Shown piece by piece: positions 1-6,976 of a DNA stretch of 32,692 nt. The stretch lies in the NCBI GenBank assembly GCA_016744475.1, contig JADGEH010000054.1:1-32692 (forward strand). Direction: 5' to 3'. The notes beneath the pieces were generated by a model. That model was not told the origin of the DNA, made no database searches, and saw only the letters and a program-made list of their open reading frames with translations. Position 1 is the first letter of the stretch, and each line of letters begins with the position of its first letter. Source of the stretch: Thiotrichales bacterium (GTDB lineage Bacteria; Pseudomonadota; Gammaproteobacteria; Beggiatoales; Beggiatoaceae). Position numbers and translations under genes: made by a program.

Positions 1-164
1 TCTGTTAAACTGCTCGTATACAGTCTGCTTTTAGGGGCTTTTTCTGAAATATCCATACTTCAGAACTTTAACATAATAGATATCAAATGGGTTCTATACT
101 CAATGCCAACAACTATCAAACACCTTGTCTGCAGAGACAGCGCTCAAACACACTTTAACAACAT

Positions 165-496
165 AGCTGGATAAACATATCGACAGACAAAAACGCATCA
201 GTCGCTCTCCTTTGCCAGTGAGTAGCGACGTGATCGAATCTTTATTCGGACGATTCAAACCAGTGCTTAAACGTAGCCCACCAGCAGATATGAACCGTAG
301 CGTACTACTGATTCCAGCCATGTGTGGGGAACTCAAGCAGAGCGTCATTCAGAATGCCATGAGTGTTGCTTGCCATGCCAATTTAACCACTTGGGTACAT
401 GATAATATCCCCTATACCATGTGCCAAAAACGTCACCACTTTTTCCAAAATAAAAGCCAAAAAATAGGAAAAAATAACCTTGGTCATCTAGGTTGA
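165..496 (+). pseudogene. C-terminal remnant of a DDE-type transposase
   Basis: The open frame reads SSDVIESLFGRFK, then SPPADMNRS and a region rich in His and Lys. The S-S-D/E-I-I-E-S-x-F-G-K/R-F-K string is typical of the C-terminal catalytic part of a group of IS transposases, where the Glu is likely the last acidic residue of the DDE triad. Only about 95-110 residues remain. No start codon with a ribosome site is visible, and sequence upstream of about 165 is not open in this frame. I infer an insertion-sequence relic. The exact IS family is not certain. Confidence 0.5.
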
Positions 497-946
497 TTTC
501 GACAGTCTAGATGTCGCCTCTTTGGGGCTTCACTGAATGGCCATGATGCGGCGCATGGGAACAAGGTAAACATCCGTTTGGAAACGCGGGTGTTCTTTTG
601 CGCCTCTTGCGCCGTTTGCGTTGTCTTTTAAGGGCTTAAAGCGGATGGCTTGAGTCGTATAAATGATTCATATTGTCTATTAATTGCCCCCCGTTGGGGC
701 TAGAAATACTTCACTTAATGGTCGTAATGTGACACATGGGCATGAGTGCAAACCAAACCCATCGCCCACAAAAAGCTGAAAGATTCCCCCTAGTTGGTAG
801 AATGCCCCCAAGCTTTAAGCGCAAATCCGTAAGTCACTGAAAAGTAAGCACAACAGGCTCTTTAAAAAATTGCAAAAAGTAGCTATTTATTTGGTAGAAT
901 TTAACCGGTTGATTTCTTGGTTCAAAATCATGAAGTTACAGTTAGT
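497..946. other. Gene-free stretch with decayed direct repeats and the probable CRISPR leader
   Basis: I see no gene here. Two diverged direct repeats lie at 514-559 and 685-740. Each has a GC-rich 'gcc(t/c)cnnnTTGGGGC' hairpin-like head followed by 'cttcact-aatgg-c-t-atg-g-c-catggg'; the second has about 9 extra bases between the two parts. From about 820 the sequence becomes AT-rich and runs into the first CRISPR repeat at 947, as expected for a leader. Confidence 0.4.
514..740. repeat. Pair of imperfect ~46-56 bp direct repeats
   Basis: Copies at 514-559 and 685-740 match at roughly three quarters of positions over the 32 bp starting 'cttcact', and both begin with a 'TTGGGGC' hairpin arm. 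The start-to-start distance is about 171 bp. They may be a decayed second repeat family. They are not related to the type I-E repeat to their right. Confidence 0.35.
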
Positions 947-1342
947 ATGTTCCCCACGCCTGTGGGGATGAACCGGGTGAATGTTCAGCTTGACCGTCGG
1001 CAGATTCATGTTCCCCACGCCTGTGGGGATGAACCGAAAATGTGGATAGTGACGATCTAAGCATATTAATGTTCCCCACGCCTGTGGGGATGAACCGGAT
1101 GGTTTTATTCCTGCGTCGGCTACTAAGTATATGTTCCCCACGCCTGTGGGGATGAACCGCGCTGAGGAATGGTCGCTATGATGAAAGTGACATGTTCCCC
1201 ACGCCTGTGGGGATGAACCGATAAATATTGCCCTTATTTCAAGGATTTGCTGATGTTCCCCACGCCTGTGGGGATGAACCGGACGGCACCACTACTTTTT
1301 GCCTCATTGCTTAATGTTCCCCACGCCTATGGGGATGAACCG
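947..1342 (+). CRISPR. Type I-E-like CRISPR array, 7 repeats and 6 spacers
   Basis: The 29-bp repeats start at 947, 1008, 1069, 1131, 1192, 1253 and 1314. The unit is ATGTTCCCCACGCC followed by TGTGGGGATGAACCG, the classic I-E palindrome. Spacers are 32 bp, except the third, which is 33 bp (1098-1130). The first six repeats are identical. The seventh (1314-1342) has G to A in the stem (CCTATGGGG), which marks the leader-distal end. The leader is therefore on the left and transcription is rightward. No cas gene is in the window, so the array is orphan here or its cas operon lies to the left. The ORFs that cross the array are repeat artefacts. Confidence 0.97.
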
Positions 1343-1654
1343 GATGGTATGACGCTGAAAACGTCGTGGATGGTACCCCTGGCTCCCACACGCCTTGCCT
1401 GGGAGCCATTTAACTCGATGATCCCATGCGCTACATGGAATGCCGCCTTGACCGCGTTGCGGTCAGTACCGTACAGGGATAATATTTCAGTGGTACTGGA
1501 ACATCGTGGTTAAGACCTGACCCGTTTTTGAAACTGGCTAGGTTTGTCGTATAACAGGTGTATTTTCCCTATACATACCGTCCAATAGGCAATAAAAAAG
1601 GCTTACAATTTTCACTGTAAGCCTTTGTTTGCAAGTGTGTTTGCATATAGAATT
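1343..1654. other. Region between CRISPR array and island, no recognisable gene
   Basis: Open frames on both strands around 1343-1513 match nothing I recognise. A hairpin (GGCTCCCA / TGGGAGCC, about 1381-1409) directly follows the array. The right part holds a terminator-like hairpin at 1597-1626 and two TTTGCA motifs (1628-1634, 1640-1646) next to the left att copy. Confidence 0.4.
1597..1630. terminator. Rho-independent terminator, probably bidirectional
   Basis: A 10-bp perfect stem AAAGGCTTAC / GTAAGCCTTT encloses a 10-nt loop. There is an A-run on the left and T's on the right. The arrangement (terminator, then TTTGCAAG motifs, then tRNA 3' end) is repeated at 10704-10790. Confidence 0.6.
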
Positions 1655-1703
1655 TGGTGGGCCCGGTAGGACTTGAACCTACGACCAAGGGATTATGAGT
1701 CCC
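1655..1703 (-). other. Left attachment site (core of att duplication)
   Basis: These 49 bp are identical to 10790-10838, the 3' part of the tRNA(CAU) gene from the anticodon stem to CCA. Similarity to the tRNA continues with mismatches to about 1723 (D arm) and then stops, so this copy has no 5' acceptor strand. Confidence 0.85.
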
Positions 1704-1724
1704 TTGCCCTAACCAACTAAGCTG
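1655..1724 (-). pseudogene. Partial tRNA(CAU) gene copy at the island end
   Basis: On the minus strand this holds the D arm, anticodon arm with CAU, T arm, 3' acceptor strand and CCA of the tRNA at 10790-10866. The 5' acceptor strand is missing (AT-rich 'gaaattagca' in its place). Its anticodon stem pairs as AGGGA/TCCCT, while the full copy has GGGGA/TCCCT with one G-U pair, so the island copy has a history separate from the resident gene. Confidence 0.75.
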
Positions 1725-1778
1725 CTAATTTCATTAAATAAAAGCGGGTAAACAATAACAAAATCTGTTGCAAGAAAA

Positions 1779-2162
1779 TCAATGGGTTACATGTTTGTTT
1801 TGCAAGCCCTTCAGCGCATTCACCGTGGCAACAACAACGCTCTTTGCGCCATCATCAAGCGCTGCAAATTCCTTTGCGAGGTTCAGGGCATCGCTCGGTA
1901 AATCATAAGCAGGCTGAGTGGTATATTGAAATTCTGACCTGATTTCACGCGGATCAACACCAAGGTAGCGTGATACACGCAATAAAAATCCTTCCTTAAT
2001 CGGGAGAATTCCTCGTAAATACTGAGAAAACGCACTCTGCGTAATATTTAGCTCGCTCGCGGCTTTTTCTTGGGTCAGCTGCAATTCTTTGCGCTTTTTG
2101 TCCCAAATTTTACGCAACTCGTTGGCGGCTTGTGTATCTAAATCGCTCATTTTCCTGTCCAT
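1779..2162 (-). CDS. XRE/CI-like transcriptional repressor
   Basis: The protein has 127 residues from 2162, or 123 from the ATG at 2150, which is preceded by GGACAGGAAA. Residues about 15-70 form a helix-turn-helix of the XRE/Cro-CI type (LTQEKAASEL, then NITQSAFSQYLRG, then PIKEGFLLRVSRYLGV with P and REI). The remaining ~50 residues are short and lack the Ser-Lys peptidase of LexA/CI, so it is unlikely to be inactivated by RecA-driven cleavage. It is divergent from the replication operon, across an operator with repeated GCATTGCTA sites. I infer that it keeps the element's lytic/replicative operon silent and controls itself. Confidence 0.9.
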   Translation of the reverse strand: MDRKMSDLDTQAANELRKIWDKKRKELQLTQEKAASELNITQSAFSQYLRGILPIKEGFLLRVSRYLGVDPREIRSEFQYTTQPAYDLPSDALNLAKEFAALDDGAKSVVVATVNALKGLQNKHVTH

Positions 2163-2181
2163 GTAATAAGCATAAATTATA

Positions 2182-2265
2182 AGTATTGCTAATACTAGAA
2201 AGCATTGCTAATTTTTTTTAGTAGCAATGCCAATTTTCACTTGCAAGCATACAAAAGCATTGCTA
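2182..2265. promoter_or_regulatory. Repressor operator cluster between divergent promoters
   Basis: The sites are AGTATT-GCT-AATACT (perfect dyad, 2182-2196), GCATTGCTA (2202-2210), its reverse complement TAGCAATGC (2222-2230), and GCATTGCTA again (2257-2265). All share the ATTGCTA core. The placement between the XRE gene and the rightward operon is that of a CI/Cro-type switch. Confidence 0.75.
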
Positions 2266-2334
2266 CTATCAAATATAACTCAAGCATATAAAAAAGCAAT
2301 AGATACTCCTCAGAAAAACTCAAGGACATCAACG

Positions 2335-2583
2335 ATGCAGTTAGAGCTTTTGGATACCGACACACAAAAAAACGCGAATAAGCGCCGCGTAATGAAACCT
2401 GTTGATATTTGGCCAGCCGACGTTTTTGTTTATGACGATGACGGAACCGAACTTCCAGAAATGGGGGAAATGGAGTGCCCAGAGTGCGGACACAACGACG
2501 GTTGGTGGTACTTCAAAGATATGAATGAGATGCAGGCAGGGATTCCATGCCCTAAATGTAATCAGGTTGAGGTTTGCTCGTGA
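2335..2583 (+). CDS. Small zinc-ribbon protein, first gene of the element operon
   Basis: The 82-residue protein starts at the ATG at 2335, preceded by AAGGA at a good distance; the open frame extends to 2227 but lies in the operator. It has an acidic middle (VYDDDGTELPEMGEMECPEC) and two CxxC pairs, CPECGH at about residue 52 and CPKC at about residue 75, likely one zinc ribbon. Being first in the operon and small, it could be an early regulator or a replication accessory factor; the function is unknown. The stop overlaps the GTG of the next gene. Confidence 0.7.
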   Translation: MQLELLDTDTQKNANKRRVMKPVDIWPADVFVYDDDGTELPEMGEMECPECGHNDGWWYFKDMNEMQAGIPCPKCNQVEVCS

Positions 2584-3239
2584 TCAAGAGAGCACCGCGC
2601 CGTGATAGATACACAGTCATTGACAATAGTGTTTTAGAGGATGAAAGACTGGATTGGAAAGAACTGGGATTGCTTTGTTATCTACTTTCATTGCCTGACA
2701 ACTGGGAAGTCAGCCCAACACACCTAGCCAAGCAACGCAAGACAGGGCGTGATGGCATTTATTCAGCATTAAAGAAAATGCAGGAATGCGGATATGCAGC
2801 ACGAAAACCAAACCCTAAAGGCGGCTGGGATTGGACGATTACGGAAAACCCGAATACGGATTTCCCGACACAAACAAATACTAAAGCTTCAACAAGTACT
2901 AATTCTTCTAAAACTAATACTAAAAAAGCAGCAAAGGGGAAAACGCAGAAACCAAAGGTACAACCACAACAAGCTGCTGCTGAGTCTGAGTTTTTAGAGT
3001 TAAGTGATTTTGAAAAGCAGGCAATGCAGTTTGTCCAAGAATCCAATGACGGTTTTTGGCGTGAGCTGGTCACAGACATTGAACAGCTTAGGCGGTATCT
3101 ACAAAGCGATAGCCCGAAGGGGCTTAAAGCTCAGGTAAATAATTGGTTATCAAAAGGAAAGAGCAATGCAAACCCCACAAACATTCCGGTCAATTCAAAA
3201 ACTACTAGCCAATATGCCGACATCCCAGGCTTTCAATAA
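2580..3239 (+). CDS. Helix-turn-helix replication protein (phage O / DnaT-like)
   Basis: The 219-residue protein starts at GTG 2580, with GAGG seven bases upstream, overlapping the previous stop. Residues ~1-85 look like the winged-helix domain of phage and plasmid replication proteins (DWKELGLLCYLLSLPDNW, then SPTHLAKQRKTGRDGIYSAL, then MQECGYAARK). A Thr/Ser/Lys/Gln-rich linker (about 95-135) follows. A C-terminal segment (EFLELSDFEKQAMQFV, FWRELV, LKAQVNNWLSKG) resembles the DnaT/phage-primosome tail. The next gene is a DnaC-like loader, the usual partner. Role: origin recognition and helicase recruitment, inferred from domain and context. Confidence 0.75.
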   Translation: MIKRAPRRDRYTVIDNSVLEDERLDWKELGLLCYLLSLPDNWEVSPTHLAKQRKTGRDGIYSALKKMQECGYAARKPNPKGGWDWTITENPNTDFPTQTNTKASTSTNSSKTNTKKAAKGKTQKPKVQPQQAAAESEFLELSDFEKQAMQFVQESNDGFWRELVTDIEQLRRYLQSDSPKGLKAQVNNWLSKGKSNANPTNIPVNSKTTSQYADIPGFQ

Positions 3240-3950
3240 CTTCGATCACGTCAGTCATGTGTTTGCTTATAAACAACAGCAATCTAGCCGTGAGGCGCAC
3301 ATGCAAATAATGAAAGAACAAGCGGACAGGAAAGAACGTAAGTTACAAGAACGTGTGCAACAGATGTTGGCAGGTAGCGGAATTCCGAAGCGATACCGCA
3401 AGGCTGCATTTAACACAGCTAATACGTCCGTACAGCCGTTTTGCTGGGAAGCGGGTGAAGTTACGCGATGGATTTCGATAACGCCGTAGAGAGCGGCGCT
3501 GGGCTTTTATTGTGGGGTGATGTCGGTACGGGCAAAACCCATCTTGCTTGCGCCATCGCTAATAGCTTGCTGATGCAGCGTTACACCGTGGTTTATACCA
3601 GCGCACTAGAACTTGTAGCAGGGCTTAAAGCAAGCTGGAAAGCCACAAGCCGTGAAGAAGGGGAGCTTGCCTTTTATCGCAACATGGCAAAGCCGGACTT
3701 GATGATTATTGATGAAATCGGGATGCAGCATGACAGCGATTTTGAACGGGTTGTATTGAGTGCGGTTGTCGAAGCACGTAGTCGTGATTGTCGCCCAATC
3801 ATCGCCATCAGCAATCTTGAGCCTTCAAAAATTATTCGTGTTGTTGGGCAACGTGCCTTTGATCGGCTGATTGGCTATGACAGCGAGATTTTGAAGTTTG
3901 AAGGTGCAAGTTTGCGTAAGCGAGTTCAGAGAAGTTCTTCCCCTGGATAG
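3166..3950 (+). pseudogene. DnaC-like helicase loader, split by a one-base frameshift
   Basis: The start is ATG 3166 (AAGGAAAG upstream, overlapping the previous gene by 74 bp). The N part (3166-3489) carries the family string LAGSGIPKRYRKAAF and then ends. The ATPase part continues in another frame from about 3462: GLLLWGDVGTGKTHLA (Walker A), LMIIDEIGM (Walker B), IAISN (sensor I) and FDRL. One extra base near 3460-3462 would join them as GEV-YAMDFDNAV, giving about 261 residues, the normal DnaC length. The ATG at 3468 could express the ATPase alone, but without the helicase-binding N-terminus. It is either a real deletion or a base-call error. Role of the intact protein: loading the replicative helicase onto the element's origin. 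Confidence 0.85.
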
Positions 3951-4024
3951 GGCAGGAATCAGATTTATTAGATTTCAGAAACTTAGAATTGAGCGCAGCC
4001 TCGTTTAGTGTATAGGAGTAAAAA

Positions 4025-4321
4025 ATGTCATCTTTTTCTTTCGCGGATTGTTCCAATAATTGTTGCCCGTTTTTTGATAACAGTAAGGATGAAAACTGTT
4101 CTTATGTTGACGATAATGGAGAGCCTTTGTTTCACATTTGTGCCTATTATCAGCCAATTAAACCGATTCAACCGAAGAACACAAAATACAAACGCAGTGA
4201 ATTAGTGGAGCAAGCCCACGAAAAACTGAATCAAATCGAGTGGGACTTACGCACAACTGATGCGCCCAAGCCGTGGGACTACCATTTGTGGTGGCTCATT
4301 GATTTAGAGATTAACAAATGA
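4025..4321 (+). CDS. Small cysteine-rich hypothetical protein
   Basis: The 98-residue protein starts at ATG 4025, preceded by AGGAG. Its N-terminal half has at least five Cys (FADCSNNCCPFFDNS, ENCSY, FHICAYYQP), spaced like a metal-binding knuckle, followed by a Lys-rich helix (SELVEQAHEKLNQIEWDLR) and an aromatic tail (WDYHLWWLIDLEI). The stop overlaps the next start (ATGA), so it is translationally coupled to the ASCH gene. I do not recognise the family. Confidence 0.65.
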   Translation: MSSFSFADCSNNCCPFFDNSKDENCSYVDDNGEPLFHICAYYQPIKPIQPKNTKYKRSELVEQAHEKLNQIEWDLRTTDAPKPWDYHLWWLIDLEINK

Positions 4322-4686
4322 AAGCACTGAGCATTAGGCAACCTTGGGCGTGGGCAATTCTCAACGCAGGCAAAGACATTGAAAACCGAAACTGGAAAAC
4401 ACGGTTTAGAGGGCGTGTTCTGATTCATGCGGGTAAGACGTTTGATGACGATGGACATATGGATTTGTGCATAAAGCAAATGCGTGGTGAGTTTAGTGTT
4501 CCATCTGATGAAATCGAATTTAAAACTGGGGGCATTGTTGGAAGTGTCGATATTGTTGATTGTGTTTCTCAAAGTGATAGTGAGTGGTTTGTAGGAAAGT
4601 ACGGTTTTGTTTTGCGTAATCCGAGGCCGTTGCCGTTTTATTCATGTAAGGGACAATTGAATTTTTTTGAAGTGAACTATAGCTAA
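4318..4686 (+). CDS. ASCH-domain protein
   Basis: The 122-residue protein opens with KALSIRQPWAWAILNAGKDIENRNW and continues RGRVLIHAGKTFD, GGIVGSVDIVDCV, and a C-terminal FVLRNPRPLPF. This is a complete ASCH fold (PUA-like beta-barrel) as found in many phages and mobile elements. Family members bind RNA or modified bases, and some are amidohydrolases on N4-acetylcytidine. No partner defines its role here. It is coupled to the previous gene by ATGA. A large hairpin follows. Confidence 0.85.
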   Translation: MKALSIRQPWAWAILNAGKDIENRNWKTRFRGRVLIHAGKTFDDDGHMDLCIKQMRGEFSVPSDEIEFKTGGIVGSVDIVDCVSQSDSEWFVGKYGFVLRNPRPLPFYSCKGQLNFFEVNYS

Positions 4687-4708
4687 ATTACATCATTTAT
4701 AGGCTTTC

Positions 4709-4782
4709 GATATAGCCAAGCCCAAGACTGCCAGTCCTTCAAGGACTGGCAGTCTTAACAACTGATATAATTTTGCTATATC
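4709..4782. repeat. Nested inverted repeat with 16-bp perfect stem
   Basis: The inner arms 4724-4739 and 4741-4756 are perfect 16-bp complements with a one-base nominal loop. Outer arms GATATAGC (4709-4716) and GCTATATC (4775-4782) frame it. It lies between the ASCH gene and the next ORF, the only clear gap in the gene train. It could be a terminator or processing site, but neither side has a strong U-run. It could also be a small hairpin element or a replication origin. Confidence 0.6.
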
Positions 4783-5105
4783 CGTGCGAAAACAATTTAT
4801 TCATAAACACGCTGACAGGTGAAGTTACAGATGATCCGATGTCAATTGAAACATGGACAACGTGCGATGAAGTGCCGCTGGACGCGGTACAGAAAATCAG
4901 TCCATTACGCGCTGCGCTTTGGGAGTTTTACAGAAATTTGCCTAATGGACGGACGTGGGAACAATTTCAAGCTCTCTCCAACGACCATGTTTTGTTCAAT
5001 AAGCTTTGGTGCTATGCACTGAAGCTGCCAGGCTGGAACGAGGGCAAGCCTCCACCTGAGAATTTGCGCCAAATTAATCCAACCACAGGGGAATTACTCA
5101 CATGA
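4773..5105 (+). CDS. Hypothetical protein, coupled to the exonuclease gene
   Basis: There are 110 residues from the TTG at 4773, or 89 from the ATG at 4839; neither start has a clear ribosome site. The string INTLTGEVTDDP before the ATG looks coding, and TTGELL recurs at the C-terminus. The middle is helical and aromatic (ALWEFYRNLPNGRTWEQFQAL, LWCYALKLPGWNEGKP). The stop overlaps the exonuclease ATG (ATGA). No family recognised. Confidence 0.55.
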   Translation: MLYPCENNLFINTLTGEVTDDPMSIETWTTCDEVPLDAVQKISPLRAALWEFYRNLPNGRTWEQFQALSNDHVLFNKLWCYALKLPGWNEGKPPPENLRQINPTTGELLT

Positions 5106-5686
5106 ATAAATTAGTAGCAGTAGTCGATATAGAAACAACAGGCTTTCAAAATCAAGGTGGGCTTATTGTTGAAGTCGGGATTGTTGGGCTTAACCTTTCA
5201 ACGGGTGAAGTAGTTGAGGAATTTTCTTCACTTGTGAAAGAAAAAGGTTTTGGTGAGAAACACACCAAGCAGCCATACGGCTGGATTTTTCAGAATTCAA
5301 CGCTTAAGCCGGAGGAAGTTGATAACGCACCATTATGGGAAAGCGTTAAACCTGCAATTCAAAAAGTTTTTGATAAGTATCCGCTTGGAGCAACGGCTTA
5401 CAATAAACGGTTTGACTTTGGTTTTCTTAAATCACGCGGTCTTAAAATTAAAGAGTTGAATTGCATCATGCTCAAAGCTACGCCGATTGTGAATCTACCT
5501 TCTAATCGTGGGTTTTCAACGCCTAAGTGGCCTACTGTAGAAGAAGCGTGGGCGTATTTTTTTCCAAGCAGGCCATATCAGGAAGCGCATAGAGCTTTAG
5601 ACGATGCTGTACATGAAGCTCAAATAGCATATGCGATCAAATTAAATGAAAAGAACAAAGTTTTACAAGAAAACGCTCAACAGTGA
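5102..5686 (+). CDS. DEDDh 3'-5' exonuclease (DnaQ-like)
   Basis: The 194-residue protein has motif I VVDIETTGF (residues 7-15), motif II ATAYNKRFDFGFL (about 98) and motif III HRALDDAVHEA (about 165), with the acidic residues and His in place. It is shorter than chromosomal epsilon and differs in sequence from the dnaQ at 16382-16897. Likely role: proofreading or nucleic-acid trimming during element replication. The first 20 residues show no signal peptide. Its start overlaps the previous stop, and its end overlaps the HNH gene by 41 bp. Confidence 0.9.
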   Translation: MNKLVAVVDIETTGFQNQGGLIVEVGIVGLNLSTGEVVEEFSSLVKEKGFGEKHTKQPYGWIFQNSTLKPEEVDNAPLWESVKPAIQKVFDKYPLGATAYNKRFDFGFLKSRGLKIKELNCIMLKATPIVNLPSNRGFSTPKWPTVEEAWAYFFPSRPYQEAHRALDDAVHEAQIAYAIKLNEKNKVLQENAQQ

Positions 5687-5882
5687 GCGATGGCGAAAGA
5701 TACGCCGTGCGGTTATGCGCCGCGACAATTGGAAGTGCCAGCATTGCGGTAGTGATGCTGCGCTCGAAGTTCACCACAGGCACTACCTTACGCTCGGACA
5801 AGAGACCGGGCGTGAGTTAAAAACTTTATGCAAACGCTGCCATGCAGCCATTCACAACGGAAGTCATAAACATCATGGGTAA
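5646..5882 (+). CDS. Small HNH endonuclease
   Basis: The 78-residue protein is a single HNH domain: SERWRKIRRAVMRRDNWKCQHCG (first Zn pair CxxC), then ALEVHHRHYLTLG (His pair), then LKTLCKRCHAAIHNG (second CxxC, HxxxH). All metal and catalytic positions are present. The start lies inside the exonuclease gene; the ribosome site is weak, and the coupling suggests co-translation. Small HNH proteins next to replication genes in mobile elements may act in packaging, recombination or homing. The role here is not known. Confidence 0.85.
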   Translation: MKRTKFYKKTLNSERWRKIRRAVMRRDNWKCQHCGSDAALEVHHRHYLTLGQETGRELKTLCKRCHAAIHNGSHKHHG

Positions 5883-6174
5883 AAAATCTGAACAGTTAGA
5901 AATGTTCTCAACGTCAACTGAAATTGAAGCGCTTGGCATTGAAAAGCAAAGCATCAGCTTTGGTGATGATGGGGCAACGATTAAAGCGGATATTGTTGGG
6001 GTGATCACTACACGCGACTTAGCAAAGGTGACGAAAGAAGTGTGGGCACAAGCGATTGCCGATTGGTTAATTGAGTTGTCTGGCGATGCTTATCACGCTC
6101 AGGACTACATCAACATGGCAGATACAAAGCGTAGAGAAAACAAAAAACGTGATGTACAAGAGACAGCCCACTAA
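5875..6174 (+). CDS. Hypothetical protein
   Basis: I chose ATG 5875 (99 residues, MGKKSEQLEMF), with a GGAAG upstream; an ATG at 5842 lies deeper in the HNH gene and has no ribosome site. The N-terminus is acidic. The middle is strand-like (ISFGDDGATIKADIVGVI). A helix follows (DLAKVTKEVWAQAIADWLIEL), then a basic tail (TKRRENKKRD). No transmembrane segment and no family recognised. The stop TAA overlaps the next ATG. Confidence 0.6.
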   Translation: MGKKSEQLEMFSTSTEIEALGIEKQSISFGDDGATIKADIVGVITTRDLAKVTKEVWAQAIADWLIELSGDAYHAQDYINMADTKRRENKKRDVQETAH

Positions 6175-6572
6175 TGAAAGCATTGATTTTATTCTCTCTA
6201 CTGCTTTCTTCGCCTGTATATGCTTTAGAACCAATTGAACTCTGGCAGCGTTTTATTGATTCCAGAAAACCTGAGCCGGAAACGGTTTTATTTAATGCAC
6301 TAAGCTGTGATGGCTTTTTTCGTGGTTCAAAGGCTGTGGTCACACTGTCGCCTGTGAATGGTGAGCATCGGCCTCATGTTTCAACGGTGTCGATCAATAA
6401 CGGCGTTGCTCATGTGCCTATGGGGTGGGCGACTGTTGGGCAAAAATATATTATTTCATCTCAGCACGCTTATCCCCACACGTACCCAGCACCTAATGAA
6501 ATTCAATTTGTTTATGATGACGTGTCATTCATTGGTCATTTAGATACGTGTGATTGGGGTTCATGGGAGTAG
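6174..6572 (+). CDS. Predicted exported hypothetical protein
   Basis: The 132-residue protein begins MKALILFSLLLSSPVYALEP, a clear Sec signal peptide with an Ala-x-Ala-like cut (VYA-LEP). The mature part has two Cys (LSCDGFF near the middle, HLDTCDW near the end) that could form a disulfide, and beta-rich sequence (SKAVVTLSPVNG, THVSTV-like, NEIQFVYDDVSFIG). It is probably periplasmic. It starts inside the previous stop (TAATG). I do not recognise it. An exported protein in a replication-type operon is unusual. Confidence 0.6.
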   Translation: MKALILFSLLLSSPVYALEPIELWQRFIDSRKPEPETVLFNALSCDGFFRGSKAVVTLSPVNGEHRPHVSTVSINNGVAHVPMGWATVGQKYIISSQHAYPHTYPAPNEIQFVYDDVSFIGHLDTCDWGSWE

Positions 6573-6579
6573 AAGTAAC

Positions 6580-6759
6580 ATGAAAGAAAAGCCAAAACCA
6601 ACAAAGAAAACACAAATCACGTTTCAGGGTGTTAGGGCTTCCACTTCTCAGTGGGCAGAAATGTGCGGTGTCAATTTTAATCAGTTTATTGCGCATTTTT
6701 CAAAGCATGGTTGCACTGTTTGTGATTTGGATTATTGGAGGGGACAACGACATGGGTAA
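6580..6759 (+). CDS. Small putative DNA-binding protein
   Basis: This 59-residue protein from ATG 6580 has a Lys-rich start (MKEKPKPTKKTQITF) and a helix-turn-helix-like stretch (VRASTSQWAEMCGVNFNQFIAHFSKHGCT) reminiscent of the 'isqWAkelGis...l..Rl..GWs' motif in phage regulators. It could be an excisionase or regulator, but the match is weak. It overlaps the following ATG at 6752. Confidence 0.45.
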   Translation: MKEKPKPTKKTQITFQGVRASTSQWAEMCGVNFNQFIAHFSKHGCTVCDLDYWRGQRHG

Positions 6760-6976
6760 GGTGTTGCACCTCTCGGCAAAGAAAGAGGTTGAGGATAAAG
6801 ATAAAATACCGTTGTCGGCTGCTACTGAGGTGACAGTAACGAAGATTATCAGCAAGCCGGAAAACATTCGGATATGGATTGATATTGATGATCCTACGCC
6901 GGAGCTTTTGTTTGAACTGGAGAAGATTAAGCAGAGCGGTGCAGTCTGTGATATGGAGTTGAAAGAGCATGTTTAG
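6752..6976 (+). CDS. Small hypothetical protein
   Basis: This 74-residue protein has an excellent ribosome site (GGAGGGG, about 8 bases before ATG 6752), which decides this start over longer readings from 6629. It is strand/helix mixed (TEVTVTKIISKPENIRIWIDIDDPTPELLFELEKIK) and acidic. No known domain. The start overlaps the previous gene and the end overlaps the next. Confidence 0.55.
   Translation: MGKVLHLSAKKEVEDKDKIPLSAATEVTVTKIISKPENIRIWIDIDDPTPELLFELEKIKQSGAVCDMELKEHV

Noticed and set aside
887..1513. Open reading frames on both strands across the CRISPR array
   Set aside because: They consist of translated I-E repeats and spacers and have no start signals; repeat spacing near 61 bp explains the repeated peptide.
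1655..1724. Left tRNA(CAU) copy as a functional tRNA gene
   Set aside because: It has no 5' acceptor strand able to pair with CGGGCCC, so it is an att remnant.
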